A DNA stretch of 64,000 nucleotides from Rhodanobacter sp. DHG33 (lineage in GTDB: Bacteria > Pseudomonadota > Gammaproteobacteria > Xanthomonadales > Rhodanobacteraceae). The DNA is taken from contig NZ_JACYXM010000006.1 of NCBI RefSeq assembly GCF_014843005.1, forward strand, positions 504,757 to 568,756, given 5' to 3'. The translations under genes and the position numbers were made by a program. Under the pieces are notes generated by a model that was given only the letters and a program-made list of their open reading frames with translations, was not told the DNA's origin and did not search any database. Of this stretch, positions 41,063 through 51,136 are shown one piece after another. Every line of letters begins with the position of its first letter. Position 1 is the first letter of the stretch.

Positions 41063-42544
41063 TCACTTGTTGCCCGTCTCCCCATCGTGCTGGTCCTGCC
41101 ACCAGCCGCCACCCAAGGCTTGGAACAACGCAGCCGTGTCGCTGTAGCGCGCAACACGCGCCTGCACGAGCGCGACTTCGGCCTGCTGCCAGGTCTGTTC
41201 GGCCTGCAGCACGGCGAGACGGTTCACGTCGCCCAGGTCGAACTGGCGGCGGTTGATGTCGAGACTGTGCCTGGCGGCCTGCTCGGCGACCTGCGCGGCT
41301 TGCAGTGCATCGGCATCGGCCTGCAGTGCGTACAGCGTGTCGGCCACGTTCTGCAGGGCGGCAATCACCGCGCCGCGGTACTGCGCCTTGGCTTCGTCCA
41401 GCGCGGCTTCGGCCGCGCGCTGCTGATGCTTCAGCGTGCCGGCGTCGAAAATCGGTTCGCTGACGTCGGCGGCGAGATTCCAGAACGCCGAGCCATCCTT
41501 GAACAGATCACCGATGTTCATGCGCGAGCTGCCGGCATTCGCGCTGAGCGTGAATTTCGGCAGGCGGTTGGAGACGGCCACGCCCACTTGCGCGCAGGCC
41601 GCGTGCAGCTGCGCTTCGGCGGCGCGCACGTCGGGACGCTGCGCCACCACTTGTGCCGGCAGGGTGAGCGGCAGCGTCTCGGGCAAGTGCAGGTCGGCCA
41701 GGTCGAAGTCGGTCACCGAGGCCTCGGCGGGCGACTGGCCGAGCAGGGCGGCGATGGCGTCGTTCTGCTGGTTGAGCTGCTTCTGCAACGGCGGCAGCGT
41801 CGCCTGCGCCTGTGCCAGCGCGGCGACCTGCGCGGCCACGCCCGACGGTGCGAGCTGGCCCAGCTTGAGCTGGCGCTGGAACGAATCCAGCGTGTCCTGC
41901 TGCGCGGCGATGATCTTCTGCGTGGCTTCGACCTGCGCGCGCAATCCGGCCTGCTGGATCGCGGCGACCACCACGTTGGAGGTCAGGCTGAGCCGTGCCG
42001 CTTCCAGCTGGAAGCGCTGCACGTCGGTCTGCGCACGCAAGGCCTCGAGCTGGCGGCGATTGCCGCCGAACAGGTCCGGTGCCCACGACACTTCGAGCTG
42101 CGCGGTGTGCAGCGTGTAGTAGTAGGCGTTGGAGGCGGCGGGACTGGCCAGGGTGCTGGCCACGCGCTGACGGTTGACGTTGTAGTCGGCCGTGACCTGC
42201 GGAAACAGCGCGCCCTTGCCGGCGGCCTGCGCTTCCTGTGCCTGGCGCAGGGCGGCCTGCGCGGCAGCCAGCCCTGGGTTGGCCTTGAGCGATTGCTTGA
42301 TGAGCGCGTCGAGCTGCGGCGACTGGAACAGCGTCCACCACTGCGCGGGTACGTCCATGCCGACGGCAAAATGCTGCGCATCGCCGCCCTGGCCCACGGC
42401 AGCCGGCATCGGTTGCGCTGTGTAGCGGTCGTCCTTCGGCGCGTCAGGGCGATGGTAGTCGGGGCCGACCATGCAGCCGGCGAGCAGGGTGGCGCCGGCC
42501 AGTAGCGGCAGCACGCGGAATGTGCGGGTGAGGTATGTCTTCAT
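41063..42544 (-). CDS. RND efflux outer-membrane factor (NodT/CzcC-type lipoprotein)
   Basis: A 493-residue TolC-like outer-membrane channel lipoprotein: signal with lipobox LLAGC (Cys24), then VGPDYHRPDAP typical of NodT-family proteins. Two long coiled-coil repeats (about 90-290 and 300-480) contain GLAAAQAALRQAQEAQ and LNQQNDAIAALLGQSPAE, then RPDVRAAEAQLHAACAQVG. The third gene of the adaptor-pump-channel operon, 46 bp after the pump gene. It completes the path across the outer membrane. Confidence 0.92.
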   Translation of the reverse strand: MKTYLTRTFRVLPLLAGATLLAGCMVGPDYHRPDAPKDDRYTAQPMPAAVGQGGDAQHFAVGMDVPAQWWTLFQSPQLDALIKQSLKANPGLAAAQAALRQAQEAQAAGKGALFPQVTADYNVNRQRVASTLASPAASNAYYYTLHTAQLEVSWAPDLFGGNRRQLEALRAQTDVQRFQLEAARLSLTSNVVVAAIQQAGLRAQVEATQKIIAAQQDTLDSFQRQLKLGQLAPSGVAAQVAALAQAQATLPPLQKQLNQQNDAIAALLGQSPAEASVTDFDLADLHLPETLPLTLPAQVVAQRPDVRAAEAQLHAACAQVGVAVSNRLPKFTLSANAGSSRMNIGDLFKDGSAFWNLAADVSEPIFDAGTLKHQQRAAEAALDEAKAQYRGAVIAALQNVADTLYALQADADALQAAQVAEQAARHSLDINRRQFDLGDVNRLAVLQAEQTWQQAEVALVQARVARYSDTAALFQALGGGWWQDQHDGETGNK

Positions 42545-42590
42545 GCGAGCACCTGTGGCGGCGCGCCGTGTGCGGGCGCGCCGCGTTGGA

Positions 42591-45500
42591 TCAGTGGACG
42601 ATGCCTTGCGCGGTGAGCGGGCTGGGTACGCGCGGCGGATGCCGGCGTTCGAAGCGGCTTTCCATCGCGTAGTACAGCGCGGGCAGCAGGTACAGGGTGA
42701 GCAGGGTGGCGATGGCGAGGCCGCCCACCACCACGGTGGCGAGGCCGCGCTGCACGTCGGTGCCGATGCCGGTGGCGAGTGCGGCGGGCAGCATGCCCAT
42801 GGTGGCCACGGTGGCGGTCATCAGCACCGGACGGAAGCGCTCGGCGGCGCCTTCCACCACTGCCTGCGCCAGTGCGACGCCCTGCGTGCGCAGCCGGTTG
42901 ATGTTGGCGACCATGATGATGCCGTTCTGCACGGCCACGCCGAACAGGGCGATGAAGCCCACGGCGGTGGCGATGTTCAGCGTCTCGCCGCGCAGATGCA
43001 GCGCGACCAGGCCGCCCAGCGTGGCCAGCGGCACCACGCCCAGCACCAGCAGCGCCTGCCGCAGCTTGCCGAACTCGCCGAACAGCAGCACCGCCATCAT
43101 CGCCATCACCATGCCGAGCACCACGATCAGCCGCGCCTGTGCGCGTTCGGCTTCCTGGAAGGTGCCGGCCCATTCGAGCCGGTATGCCTGCGGGTCGTAC
43201 TGCACCTTCTGTGCGATCAGCGACTGCGCCTGCGCCACCAGTTTCGACAGCGCGAGCCGGTCGTTGTCCACCGTGATCGACAGCTCGCGCTTGCCGCCCT
43301 CGTGCGCGATGCTGCCTTCGCCGGTCTGGTAGGCGATGTGCGCCACCAGCGACAAGGGAATCTGGCCGCCGCTGGCGGTGGTGAGCGGCAGCTTGCCGAT
43401 CGCTTCCACGTTGTTCGCCACCGTGTCGGACACGCGCGCGGTAACGTTGTAGATGCGGTCGGCCACGTACACCTGCGTGATCGGCGCGCCGCCGATGGCG
43501 GTCTGGATCAGGTTGCTGATGTCGGACACGTTCACGCCGTAGCGTGCGGCGGCGTCGCGGTCCGCTGCGATCACCAGCTGCGGGATCGGCGGGTCCTGGA
43601 AGATCGCCGCCTCGGTGCCGGGTATCGTCTTCAGCGTGTTCACGATCCTGTCGCTGAGCTGGCGCATCTGCTTGAAGTCGTCGCCGTAGACGTACAGCAC
43701 CAGCGCGCTGTGCGCGCCGCTGACCATGTCGTCCTCGCCGTCGCTGATCGGCTGGCTGACGCCGATGGTCATGCCGGGCAGCTCGCGATCCAGCTTGCTC
43801 TGGAAGCGCCGCACGAAGGCGGCCTTGCTCTCGCCGCTGGGCCAGGTGTCGTAGGGCTTGAGCCCCACCGCCACTTCGACGTGCGAGGGCGTCCACGGAT
43901 CGGTGCCGGTGTCGTTGCGGCCCAGCTGGGTGACCACGTAGGACACCTCGGGGAAGCTGCGCACCACGCGGCGCAGGTCGCTGGCCATGGCGCTGGCCTG
44001 GTCCATCGACAGGCCACTGGGCATCTGCACCTGCAGCCACAGCGAGCCTTCGTCCAGCGTGGGCAGGAAGGCGCGACCCAGCGTGGCGCCCAGCACGATG
44101 ACGGCCAGCACCGCGAACGCGGTGGCCAGATAGGCCACGCGCAGGTGCTTCAGCAGCCGGTCGAGGCTGGACCTGAAACCGGCATGCAGCCGTTCCAGCG
44201 GTTTGTTGTGGAACGGCTTGCGCGGCTTGCGCAGCGCGAGATAGGCCAGCCCCGGAATCAGCGTGATCGTGCACAGCAGCGCGGCCAGCAGCGCGTAGCC
44301 CACGGTGAACGCCATCGGCCGGAACAGCTTGCCTTCGGCATGCTCGAAGGCGAACAGCGGGAGGTAGGCGGTGACGATGATCAGTGTGGCGAAGAAGATC
44401 GGCTTGCCCACCTGCGCGGTGGCGGCCATCACGTCGGCGCTGGCCAGTTCTTCGTTCGGCTTGGCCTCGCGGCGCAGCAGGATCGCCTCCGTCACCACGA
44501 TGGCGCCGTCCACGATCACGCCGAAGTCGATCGCGCCGATGGAGAACAGGTTCACGCTCATGCCGGTGAGGTGCATCAGGATGAACACCGTCACCAGCGA
44601 CAGCGGGATCACCGTGGCCGTCACCAGCGCCGCGCGCGGGCTGCCGAGGAACAGGATCAGCACGAGGCAGACCAGGCCCACGCCTTCCATCACGGTGTGG
44701 AACACCTTGTCGGTGGTGGCGTGCACCAGGTCGTCGCGGTCGAGGTAGGGCACGATCTTCACGCCCTTCAGCGCGAGCTGCTTGTTGAGCTCGGCTACCT
44801 TGGCGTGCAGGTCCACCAGCACCACGGACGGGTTCTGGTACTTCAGCAGATCGACGATGCCTTCGACGGTATCCGGGTTGCTGTCCTTGCCGAGGATGCC
44901 TTCGCGCACCTGGTGGCCGTAGCGCAGCTGGCCGAGGTCGCGCACCTTCACCGGCGAGCCGTTCGACTGGCTCACCACGATGTCGCCCATGTCCTTCAGC
45001 GAATGCACCATGCCGATGCCGCGCACGATGTAGCTCTGCTCGCCGCGCGTGATGCGGCCGCCGCCGGCGTTCGCCGTGTTGGCGGTGATGGCCTGCATCA
45101 CCTGGCTCACGCTCACGCCGTAGCGCAGCAGGCTGGCCGGGTCGAGCACCAGCTGGAACTCCTTGGTGTAGCCGCCGAAGTTGTCGACGTTGGCCACGCC
45201 AGGCACGCTTTCCAGTGCGGGGATCACCACCCAGTTGTTGATCTCGGACAGCTGCATCAGGTTCTGCGTGTCCGATTCCAGCGTGTAGCGGTAGATCTCG
45301 CCGGCGGGACCGGATACGGGGTCGAGGCTGGGCGTGATGCCGGGCGGCAGCTGCGCCTGCCCGATGCGCTCGGTCACGCGCTGGCGCTCCCAGTAGTCCT
45401 CGCTGCCGTCCTTGAACACCAGGGTGATCAGCGACAGGCCGAAGGTGCTGCTGGAGCGCATGTGCACCAAGCCCGGCGTGCCGGCCAGCGCGCGTTCCAG

Positions 45501-45704
45501 CGGCGTGGTGATCTGCTGTTCGATTTCCTCGGCGGCGAGGCCAGGCACCTGCGTGGTGACCTGGGCGGTGACGGCGCTGAGTTCGGGATAGGCCTCGATG
45601 GAAAGCTGCGTCCACGAATACCAGCCGAAGAGCGCGACGAGGATGGCGACCACGAAGCACAGCGAGCGCTTCTGGAAGCAGAACTCGATGATGCGGTTAA
45701 TCAT
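42591..45704 (-). CDS. CusA/CzcA-type heavy-metal RND efflux pump
   Basis: A 1037-residue, 12-helix RND transporter. The HME-type proton-relay signature GAIDFGVIVDGAIVVTE lies in helix 4 (about residues 390-405), placing it with metal pumps, not drug pumps. Other landmarks are MINRIIEFCFQKRSL at the start, PELSAVTAQVTTQVPGLAAEEIEQQI and FGVAVQNGIIMVANINRLR in helix 10. The substrate could be Co/Zn/Cd/Ni or Cu/Ag; the motif does not decide between them. The ATG at 45704 overlaps the adaptor stop by 8 bp. Confidence 0.94.
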   Translation of the reverse strand: MINRIIEFCFQKRSLCFVVAILVALFGWYSWTQLSIEAYPELSAVTAQVTTQVPGLAAEEIEQQITTPLERALAGTPGLVHMRSSSTFGLSLITLVFKDGSEDYWERQRVTERIGQAQLPPGITPSLDPVSGPAGEIYRYTLESDTQNLMQLSEINNWVVIPALESVPGVANVDNFGGYTKEFQLVLDPASLLRYGVSVSQVMQAITANTANAGGGRITRGEQSYIVRGIGMVHSLKDMGDIVVSQSNGSPVKVRDLGQLRYGHQVREGILGKDSNPDTVEGIVDLLKYQNPSVVLVDLHAKVAELNKQLALKGVKIVPYLDRDDLVHATTDKVFHTVMEGVGLVCLVLILFLGSPRAALVTATVIPLSLVTVFILMHLTGMSVNLFSIGAIDFGVIVDGAIVVTEAILLRREAKPNEELASADVMAATAQVGKPIFFATLIIVTAYLPLFAFEHAEGKLFRPMAFTVGYALLAALLCTITLIPGLAYLALRKPRKPFHNKPLERLHAGFRSSLDRLLKHLRVAYLATAFAVLAVIVLGATLGRAFLPTLDEGSLWLQVQMPSGLSMDQASAMASDLRRVVRSFPEVSYVVTQLGRNDTGTDPWTPSHVEVAVGLKPYDTWPSGESKAAFVRRFQSKLDRELPGMTIGVSQPISDGEDDMVSGAHSALVLYVYGDDFKQMRQLSDRIVNTLKTIPGTEAAIFQDPPIPQLVIAADRDAAARYGVNVSDISNLIQTAIGGAPITQVYVADRIYNVTARVSDTVANNVEAIGKLPLTTASGGQIPLSLVAHIAYQTGEGSIAHEGGKRELSITVDNDRLALSKLVAQAQSLIAQKVQYDPQAYRLEWAGTFQEAERAQARLIVVLGMVMAMMAVLLFGEFGKLRQALLVLGVVPLATLGGLVALHLRGETLNIATAVGFIALFGVAVQNGIIMVANINRLRTQGVALAQAVVEGAAERFRPVLMTATVATMGMLPAALATGIGTDVQRGLATVVVGGLAIATLLTLYLLPALYYAMESRFERRHPPRVPSPLTAQGIVH

Positions 45705-46827
45705 TGAGCAGCACTCCGCCCGCAACGACCACGCGGTCGCCTGCCTGGAGGCCCTTCAGCACACGCGCACCGCCGTTATCGTCGTAGCTCAGTTCCACTG
45801 TGCGGCGCTCGAACGTCCACGGTGACACTTCCACGAACACGGTGGTGCTGTCGTTGTTCATCAGCAGCGCGGACTCCGGCACGAACACCTGGGCCGGCTG
45901 CGCCGCGGCGAGGCTGGCACGGGCGTACATGCCGGGCTTCAGCGCGTGGTCGGCGTTGTCGATGGCGATGCGCACCGGGTCGCGGCGGCTGGCGGGATCG
46001 ATCACGGCACCCACGGAATACACGGCGCCGCGGAATGTGCGGCCCGGATACGCCGGCACGATGGCGGTGGCGGCCTGGCCCTTCGCGACCAGGCCCAGCG
46101 CGTCCTCCGGCACTTCGGCGGTGACCCACAGCTTGTCGATGTTGGCGATGGTCATCATCGATGCGGTGGCGTCGTTGACGAACGCACCCGGCGCGATCGA
46201 CAGCGCGGTGATCGTGCCGTCCATGGGCGCCCGCACCTGCATCGGGCGCGCTCCGTTTTTGGCGTCGGCGTTGCCGCCCAGCGCGGCGAGCCGCATCTGG
46301 GCACGCCGGTATTCCGCCTCGGCCTGCACGTAGCCGCTCTGCGCGGCCTCCAGATCCTTCACGGCCGCACCACCGGCCTGCTGCACGCCGTGCGCGCGGT
46401 CCAGCGCTTTCTTCGCGAGGTTCAGCGCATCGCGCGCCTTGTCCACGTCGGCATAGGCCTGCGCGAGGTCGCCGGAATCGATGACCGCCAGCAATTGACC
46501 ACGCTGCACGTGGTCGCCGAGATTCACGTCCAGCGAGACCACGCGGCCGGTGAGCGCAGGCAGCACATTGGCCATGTGCGCGGGATCGGCTTCGACGTTC
46601 GCGGGAAACTCGAGTTCGTGCGGCGCCTGCTGCAGCTCGACCGGCGCTACCTTCAGGCGCTTGCGCAGCGGCGAATCGGCCGGCACTTCGAGCTGCTGGC
46701 CGTGGACGACGAAGGCGGGTGCGGCTTCCTGCGCCGACTCGTCGTGCGAGCAGCCGCCCAGCAGGCAGCCAAGAATGAGTGCGAGCGTGCAGAGGGCAGC
46801 GCGCGGATGGGAAAAGGTGTTGAACAT
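45697..46827 (-). CDS. RND efflux periplasmic adaptor lipoprotein (CzcB/CusB-type)
   Basis: About 376 residues with a lipoprotein signal (LGCLLGGC, Cys26). The adaptor order is clear: a short barrel strand (ELEFPANVEADPAHMANVLPALTGRVVSLDVNLGDHVQRGQLL is the biotinyl-lipoyl half), a helical hairpin (about 125-185) with DKARDALNLAKKALDRAHG, then IRAPMDG-like VRAPMDGTITALSIAPGAFV, and the membrane-proximal domain with SALLMNNDSTTVFVE. An ATG three codons upstream (46836) is an alternative start. It is the first gene of the metal efflux operon, before the pump and channel. A short ORF with a strong ribosome site lies upstream. Confidence 0.9.
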   Translation of the reverse strand: MFNTFSHPRAALCTLALILGCLLGGCSHDESAQEAAPAFVVHGQQLEVPADSPLRKRLKVAPVELQQAPHELEFPANVEADPAHMANVLPALTGRVVSLDVNLGDHVQRGQLLAVIDSGDLAQAYADVDKARDALNLAKKALDRAHGVQQAGGAAVKDLEAAQSGYVQAEAEYRRAQMRLAALGGNADAKNGARPMQVRAPMDGTITALSIAPGAFVNDATASMMTIANIDKLWVTAEVPEDALGLVAKGQAATAIVPAYPGRTFRGAVYSVGAVIDPASRRDPVRIAIDNADHALKPGMYARASLAAAQPAQVFVPESALLMNNDSTTVFVEVSPWTFERRTVELSYDDNGGARVLKGLQAGDRVVVAGGVLLND

Positions 46828-46884
46828 GACTGGCATCCGATGCAGCCCGGACGGGCGAGGGCGGATGCCTGCAGGCCATCGGCC

Positions 46885-46986
46885 CTACATCGGCATCACG
46901 CCGGACGCAGCGATCCGGTGAGGTGTGGAATCGTTTGGAGTTGCGCCGGCAGGGGGCGCAGCAGGAGGTCTACTGTCGTCAGGCAT
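46885..46986 (-). CDS. Candidate 33-residue leader peptide before the RND operon
   Basis: A short ORF whose ATG (46986) has a perfect GGAGG five bases upstream. It ends with TAG 57 bp before the adaptor start. The product begins MPDDSRPPAAPPAG and is rich in Pro, Thr and Ala. Codon use (AGA, several CCT) is unlike the neighbouring genes, so it may be spurious. If real, it could be a translated leader that couples ribosome movement to expression of the efflux genes. Confidence 0.25.
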   Translation of the reverse strand: MPDDSRPPAAPPAGATPNDSTPHRIAASGVMPM

Positions 46987-47474
46987 GGTGGCCTCCATGA
47001 TCCATCACGAAGCAGGACGGAGCCTGCGGTGCGTGCATGGCGGAAAGATGACAGGCGCGCGCATACGTACGGCGCGGATGCGCCGGCTGCAGCAGCTGTC
47101 TTGAAACAGGGAAGCGGTGGAACATGGGCTCGCCTCTGCATGCGCACACGGCGCATGACGGCGGCCCGTCCCTCAGTCGAGAAAGACGAAAGCCGACCGC
47201 ACGCGGTCGCAGGCACTCATCGGGTTGTGGAACGCCAGCGATCGCAAATGCTTGCGTCCGCCGGCGCGTCGACTGGGATAACTGTCCATTTCTCGCTGGG
47301 AGTGGCCAAAGAAGCCGCCGGCCTGGCCGACGGCGCGCGCAATGTAGTCGCGGGTTGCGGGGCTGTCAACGCATTTGGACGGCCGAATTCCGGGGACGGC
47401 GAACCATGCTGCGTGGCAGCAGGATTTGGCGCCTGAATCGTTGCTGAGGCCGCCAGGGCAGGCCTTGGCCGTGA
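46987..47474. other. Intergenic region upstream of the RND operon, no gene recognised
   Basis: About 490 bp between the RND operon leader and the end of the AIM24-like gene. It must hold the RND promoter (minus strand), but I find no convincing -35/-10 pair or metal-regulator dyad. Open frames present in several phases have no ribosome site or recognisable product. Confidence 0.4.
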
Positions 47475-47508
47475 GATACGAAGGCCGCCTCGCGGCGGCC
47501 TTCGTATC
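47475..47508. terminator. Strong hairpin downstream of the AIM24-like gene
   Basis: GATACGAAGGCCGCC (47475-47489), loop TCGC, then the perfect complement 47494-47508: 15 bp. It lies 74 bp past the stop at 47582. No T-run follows, so it may need a factor or protect the transcript end. Confidence 0.65.
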
Positions 47509-47581
47509 GGTCTGGCGGATAGAACGGCCGGGGCGCCGCGTCGCGATTTCATGCGATCGCCTGTGGCGCGATCCCGATGCC

Positions 47582-48349
47582 CTAGTCGTTGTTGCCCAAT
47601 ACCGAACCGATGACGCCGCCGAGCAGGCCGGCACCGATGCCGGTCGATGCCGCGCGGTTGCCTTCGCCCGGCATGTATTCGGCGATCTGGTGGGCCAGGC
47701 GCGAGATGGGCAGGGTCTGCAGCCACACCGTGCCGGGCCCGGTGAGCGCGGCGAGGAAGATGCCGTCGCCGCCGAAAATGGCATTGCGGATGCCGGGCAC
47801 GGTGGTGATCTGGAAGTTCACCGAGGCCTGGAAGGCGCCGACGTGTCCGGGGTGCACGCGCAGCGTTTCGCCCGGAGCCAGATCCTTCTGGATGAGTTCG
47901 CCGGACAGTTCCAGCCACGCGGTGCCCGATCCGCTGATCCGCTGCAGCAGCAGGCCGGAGCCGCCGAAAATGCCCGCGCCCAGCGACTGCTGGAAACCCA
48001 CGCCGATGGCGACCTGCGACGTGGCGCAGAGGAAGCCGTGGCGATGCACCATGTATTCGCTGCCCGGCGCCACCGGTACCGGCACGATGTGGCCCGGCAC
48101 CTTGGTGGCAAACGCCACCACGCCGGGGGACTGCACGGCGCGGTAATCCGTCATGAAGAAGCTGCCGCCGCCCGCCACGCGCTTGAACATGCCGAGCAGG
48201 CCGCCGCCGCCGCCCATCTGGGTATGTGTGGTCATCTGGATCGACGCGCTCATCCAGGACAGCTCGCCGCTTTCGGCAAAGACGCTTTCGCCGGGATCGA
48301 GCTGCACTTCGAGCACGGGCATGGTGGTGCCCTGGATATGGGTTTGCAT
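47582..48349 (-). CDS. AIM24-like / TIGR00266 family protein
   Basis: A 255-residue beta-sandwich (tryptophan RNA-binding attenuator-like) protein of the AIM24 superfamily. Repeated beta motifs include LDPGESVFAESGELSWMSASIQM (about 17-39), then GGGGGLLGMFKRVAGGGSFFMTDYRA, VAPGSEYMVHRHGFLCATSQVAIG and FGGDGIFLAALTGPGTVWLQTLP. A Gly-rich C-terminus follows. Bacterial members are widespread and of unknown function; some link to membrane or tellurium-stress genes. GGAAG precedes the ATG at 48349; an internal ATG at 48322 is possible. Monocistronic. Confidence 0.88.
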   Translation of the reverse strand: MQTHIQGTTMPVLEVQLDPGESVFAESGELSWMSASIQMTTHTQMGGGGGLLGMFKRVAGGGSFFMTDYRAVQSPGVVAFATKVPGHIVPVPVAPGSEYMVHRHGFLCATSQVAIGVGFQQSLGAGIFGGSGLLLQRISGSGTAWLELSGELIQKDLAPGETLRVHPGHVGAFQASVNFQITTVPGIRNAIFGGDGIFLAALTGPGTVWLQTLPISRLAHQIAEYMPGEGNRAASTGIGAGLLGGVIGSVLGNND

Positions 48350-48469
48350 GGCAAGGCTTCCGTGTGATGGTTGGCAGGGAGAATCCGTCCGCGGCTGCAG
48401 CTGCCGCCGCGCGCCCCGCGGAAGATACGCTTCCGTGCAGCGCGCCGTAAGTCCTGCCCGTCACAAGCA

Positions 48470-48493
48470 GAAGGCCGCCTTGCGGCGGCCTTC
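48470..48493. terminator. Terminator-like hairpin after typA
   Basis: GAAGGCCGCC (48470-48479), loop TTGC, GGCGGCCTTC (48484-48493). It lies 25 bp beyond the typA stop at 48518. It shares the AAGGCCGCC/GGCGGCCTT core with the hairpin at 47475-47508. Confidence 0.65.
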
Positions 48494-48517
48494 GGTTGCA
48501 TCGATGGAACGGCTTGC

Positions 48518-50365
48518 TCAGCTGCCGCGCGAGGCCCGCTTGCGGTCGTTCTCGGTGAGGTGCTTCTTGCGCATGCGGATTTCCTTCGGGGTGACCTCGA
48601 CCAACTCGTCGTCGTCGATGAAGTCCAGCGCCTGCTCCAGCGTGAACTTGGTCGCCGGGGTCAGCTGGATCGCATCGTCCTTGCCCGAGGCGCGCATGTT
48701 GGTCAGCGGCTTCGGCTTGATGGCATTGACGGTGAGGTCGTTGTCCTTGGCGTGGATGCCGATCAGCTGGCCTTCGTACACCGAGTCGCCTTCGGCGGCG
48801 AACAGCTTGCCGCGATCCTGCAGGGGGCCGAGCGAGTAGGCCGGGGTGGTGCCGCCTGCGTTGGCGATCATCACGCCGTTGAGGCGCTTGGCGATCGCGA
48901 CGGGCGTGTACGGGCCGTAGTGGTCGAACACGTGGAACAGCAGGCCCGAACCCTGGGTGAGGGTCTTGAACTGGTTCTGGAAGCCGATCAGGCCACGCGC
49001 CGGGATCATGTACTCCAGGCGCACGCGGCCCTTGCCGTCGGAGACCATGTTCTTCAGGTCGCCCTTGCGGATGCCCAGGCGCTCCATGACGCCGCCCTGG
49101 TGCTGCTCCTCGATGTCGACGACCAACTGCTCGATCGGCTCCATCTTCTGGCCGTCGATTTCCTTGATGATGACCTCCGGACGCGACACGGCCAGCTCGT
49201 AGCCTTCGCGGCGCATGTTTTCGATCAGCACCGAGAGGTGCAGCTCGCCACGGCCCGAGACCAGGAACTTGTCGGCGTCGGAGCCGTCTTCCACGCGCAG
49301 CGCCACGTTGTGCACCTTCTCGCGGTCGAGGCGCTCGCGCAGCTGGCGGCTGGTGAGGAACTTGCCGCCCGACAGATCCTTGTTGCCGACGAACGGCGAG
49401 TTGTTGACCTGGAAGGTCATGCTGATCATCGGCTCGTCGACGCTCAGCGCCGGCAGCGCTTCGGGCACGTCCGGCGAAGCGATGGTGTCCGAAATGGTCA
49501 GCTCGGGGATGCCCGAAATGGCGACGATGTCGCCGGCTTCGGCGCTGTCCTGCTCGATGCGCTCCAGGCCGAGGAAGCCGAGTACCTGGCCGATCTTGCC
49601 CTGGCGCTTCTTGCCGTGGCGGTCGATCACGGCGACCTGCATGCCCTTCTTCAGGGTGCCGCGCTGGATGCGGCCGATGCCGATGACACCGACGAAGTTG
49701 TTGTGGTCCAGCTGGCTGATGCGCATCTGGAAGGCGCCTTCCGGATCGACGTCCGGCTTTGGCGCGTGCTTCATGATCGCTTCGTACAGCGGGGTCATGT
49801 CGCCTTCGCGGGCGTTTTCGTCCAGCGAGGCGTAACCGTTCAGCGCCGAGGCGTAGACGATCGGGAATTCCATCTGCTCATCGGTGGCGCCGAGCTTCTC
49901 GAAAAGATCCCACACCTGCTCGACCACCCACTCCGGACGCGAGCCCGGGCGGTCCACCTTGTTGACCACGACGATGGGCTTGAAGCCCATGGCGAAGGCC
50001 TTCTGCGTCACGAAACGCGTCTGCGGCATCGGGCCGTCCATCGCGTCGACCAGGATCAGCACGGTGTCCACCATCGACAGCACGCGCTCCACCTCGCCAC
50101 CGAAGTCGGCGTGGCCGGGGGTGTCGACGATGTTGATGCGGTTCTTGGTGCCGGTCTTCTTGTCTTCCCAGGTGATGGCCGTGTTCTTGGCCAGGATCGT
50201 GATGCCACGCTCCTTTTCCTGGTCGTTGCTGTCCATCACGCGCTCGGCCAGCACGGTGCGCTCGTTGAGCGTGCCGGACTGCTTCAGCAGCTGGTCGACG
50301 AGGGTGGTCTTGCCGTGGTCGACGTGGGCGACGATGGCGATGTTGCGCAGGTTTTCGATGGACAT
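48518..50365 (-). CDS. typA: Ribosome-associated GTPase TypA/BipA
   Basis: A 615-residue translational GTPase. G1 is AHVDHGKTT (residues 13-21), G2 lies near [15 protein letters not shown]3 is [12 protein letters not shown] and G4 is NKVD (in [12 protein letters not shown]). EF-G-like domains III and V and the BipA-specific C-terminal domain follow ([25 protein letters not shown], near residues 400-425). It acts in late 50S assembly and stress growth, especially in the cold. Full family length. A TATAAT -10 box precedes it at 50425-50430. Confidence 0.97.
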   Translation of the reverse strand: MSIENLRNIAIVAHVDHGKTTLVDQLLKQSGTLNERTVLAERVMDSNDQEKERGITILAKNTAITWEDKKTGTKNRINIVDTPGHADFGGEVERVLSMVDTVLILVDAMDGPMPQTRFVTQKAFAMGFKPIVVVNKVDRPGSRPEWVVEQVWDLFEKLGATDEQMEFPIVYASALNGYASLDENAREGDMTPLYEAIMKHAPKPDVDPEGAFQMRISQLDHNNFVGVIGIGRIQRGTLKKGMQVAVIDRHGKKRQGKIGQVLGFLGLERIEQDSAEAGDIVAISGIPELTISDTIASPDVPEALPALSVDEPMISMTFQVNNSPFVGNKDLSGGKFLTSRQLRERLDREKVHNVALRVEDGSDADKFLVSGRGELHLSVLIENMRREGYELAVSRPEVIIKEIDGQKMEPIEQLVVDIEEQHQGGVMERLGIRKGDLKNMVSDGKGRVRLEYMIPARGLIGFQNQFKTLTQGSGLLFHVFDHYGPYTPVAIAKRLNGVMIANAGGTTPAYSLGPLQDRGKLFAAEGDSVYEGQLIGIHAKDNDLTVNAIKPKPLTNMRASGKDDAIQLTPATKFTLEQALDFIDDDELVEVTPKEIRMRKKHLTENDRKRASRGS

Positions 50366-50424
50366 GGGCTGGGCTCGGGCGACGCGGGGTCGTCACGCAG
50401 GTTTCTGAAGGGCTGAATCGGCCG

Positions 50425-50430
50425 ATTATA
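50425..50430 (-). promoter_or_regulatory. -10 box of typA
   Basis: On the minus strand this is a perfect TATAAT, 60 bp before the typA ATG. No clear -35 box is seen at 16-18 bp upstream. Confidence 0.45.
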
Positions 50431-50546
50431 CGCGCTTGGGCGGCAATCCGCTCGTGCTTTCGCCCGTGCCCGGGGCCTGCGCTATTCTTGGCGATCCACG
50501 CGCCGCGCAGCGGTGCAACGATTCTGAAACCAAGCCGAGGAACGCC

Positions 50547-51056
50547 ATGGCCATCCAAGTCACCCTGCACACCAACCGCGGCCCGATCCGCCTCAAACTG
50601 CACGACGACAAGGCGCCGCTGACCGTGGCGAATTTCGTGAACCTGGCCAAGCGCGGTTACTACGACGGCCTGTCGTTCCACCGCGTGATCGCCGACTTCA
50701 TGGTCCAGGGCGGTTGCCCCGAGGGCAGCGGCCGCGGCGGCCCGGGCTACAAGTTCGAGGACGAATTCCACCCCGCGCTGCGCCACGACAAGCCGGGCGT
50801 GCTCTCCATGGCGAACGCCGGCCCGCGCACCAACGGCAGCCAGTTCTTCATCACCCACGGCGCCACGCCGTGGCTGGACGGCAAGCACAGCGTGTTCGGC
50901 GAAGTGGTGGACGCGAACGACCAGCAGGTGGTCGATGCGATCCGCCAGAACGACGCCATTGAGAAGGTCACGGTGGAGGGCGACGCAGATGCGCTGCTCG
51001 CCGCCAAGGCCGACCGCGTGCAGGAATGGAACAAGACGCTGGACGCGCGCGGCTGA
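50547..51056 (+). CDS. ppiB: Cytoplasmic cyclophilin-type peptidyl-prolyl isomerase
   Basis: A 169-residue cyclophilin with no signal peptide. Active-site motifs are intact: [13 protein letters not shown] (about 49-61, with the catalytic Arg), then [35 protein letters not shown] (about 87-121). It speeds cis-trans isomerisation of prolyl bonds in the cytoplasm. GAGG lies 6 nt before the ATG at 50547. It diverges from typA. The extra C-terminal 30 residues are charged ([15 protein letters not shown]). Confidence 0.95.
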   Translation: MAIQVTLHTNRGPIRLKLHDDKAPLTVANFVNLAKRGYYDGLSFHRVIADFMVQGGCPEGSGRGGPGYKFEDEFHPALRHDKPGVLSMANAGPRTNGSQFFITHGATPWLDGKHSVFGEVVDANDQQVVDAIRQNDAIEKVTVEGDADALLAAKADRVQEWNKTLDARG

Positions 51057-51136
51057 GAATCCCGCGGGCAGGCGCCGGGCTGCCCGCCTTTTCCCTAATT
51101 CCCGGTTTCGTCAAACATCATGAAAGGAGATCGGCG

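Noticed and set aside
42471-45707. Very long open frame on the strand opposite the RND pump genes
   Set aside because: Mirror frame of a high-GC gene: low-complexity His/Arg/Gln/Val-rich translation, no family motif. The pump on the minus strand has clear RND signatures over the same DNA.
46896-47784. Open frames of 100-200 codons between the RND operon and the AIM24-like gene
   Set aside because: No ribosome sites, Arg/Pro/Ser-rich shadows, and one overlaps the AIM24-like gene antisense.
48371-50416. Long open frame opposite typA
   Set aside because: Composition typical of antisense translation of GC-rich coding DNA. typA on the other strand has all GTPase motifs.
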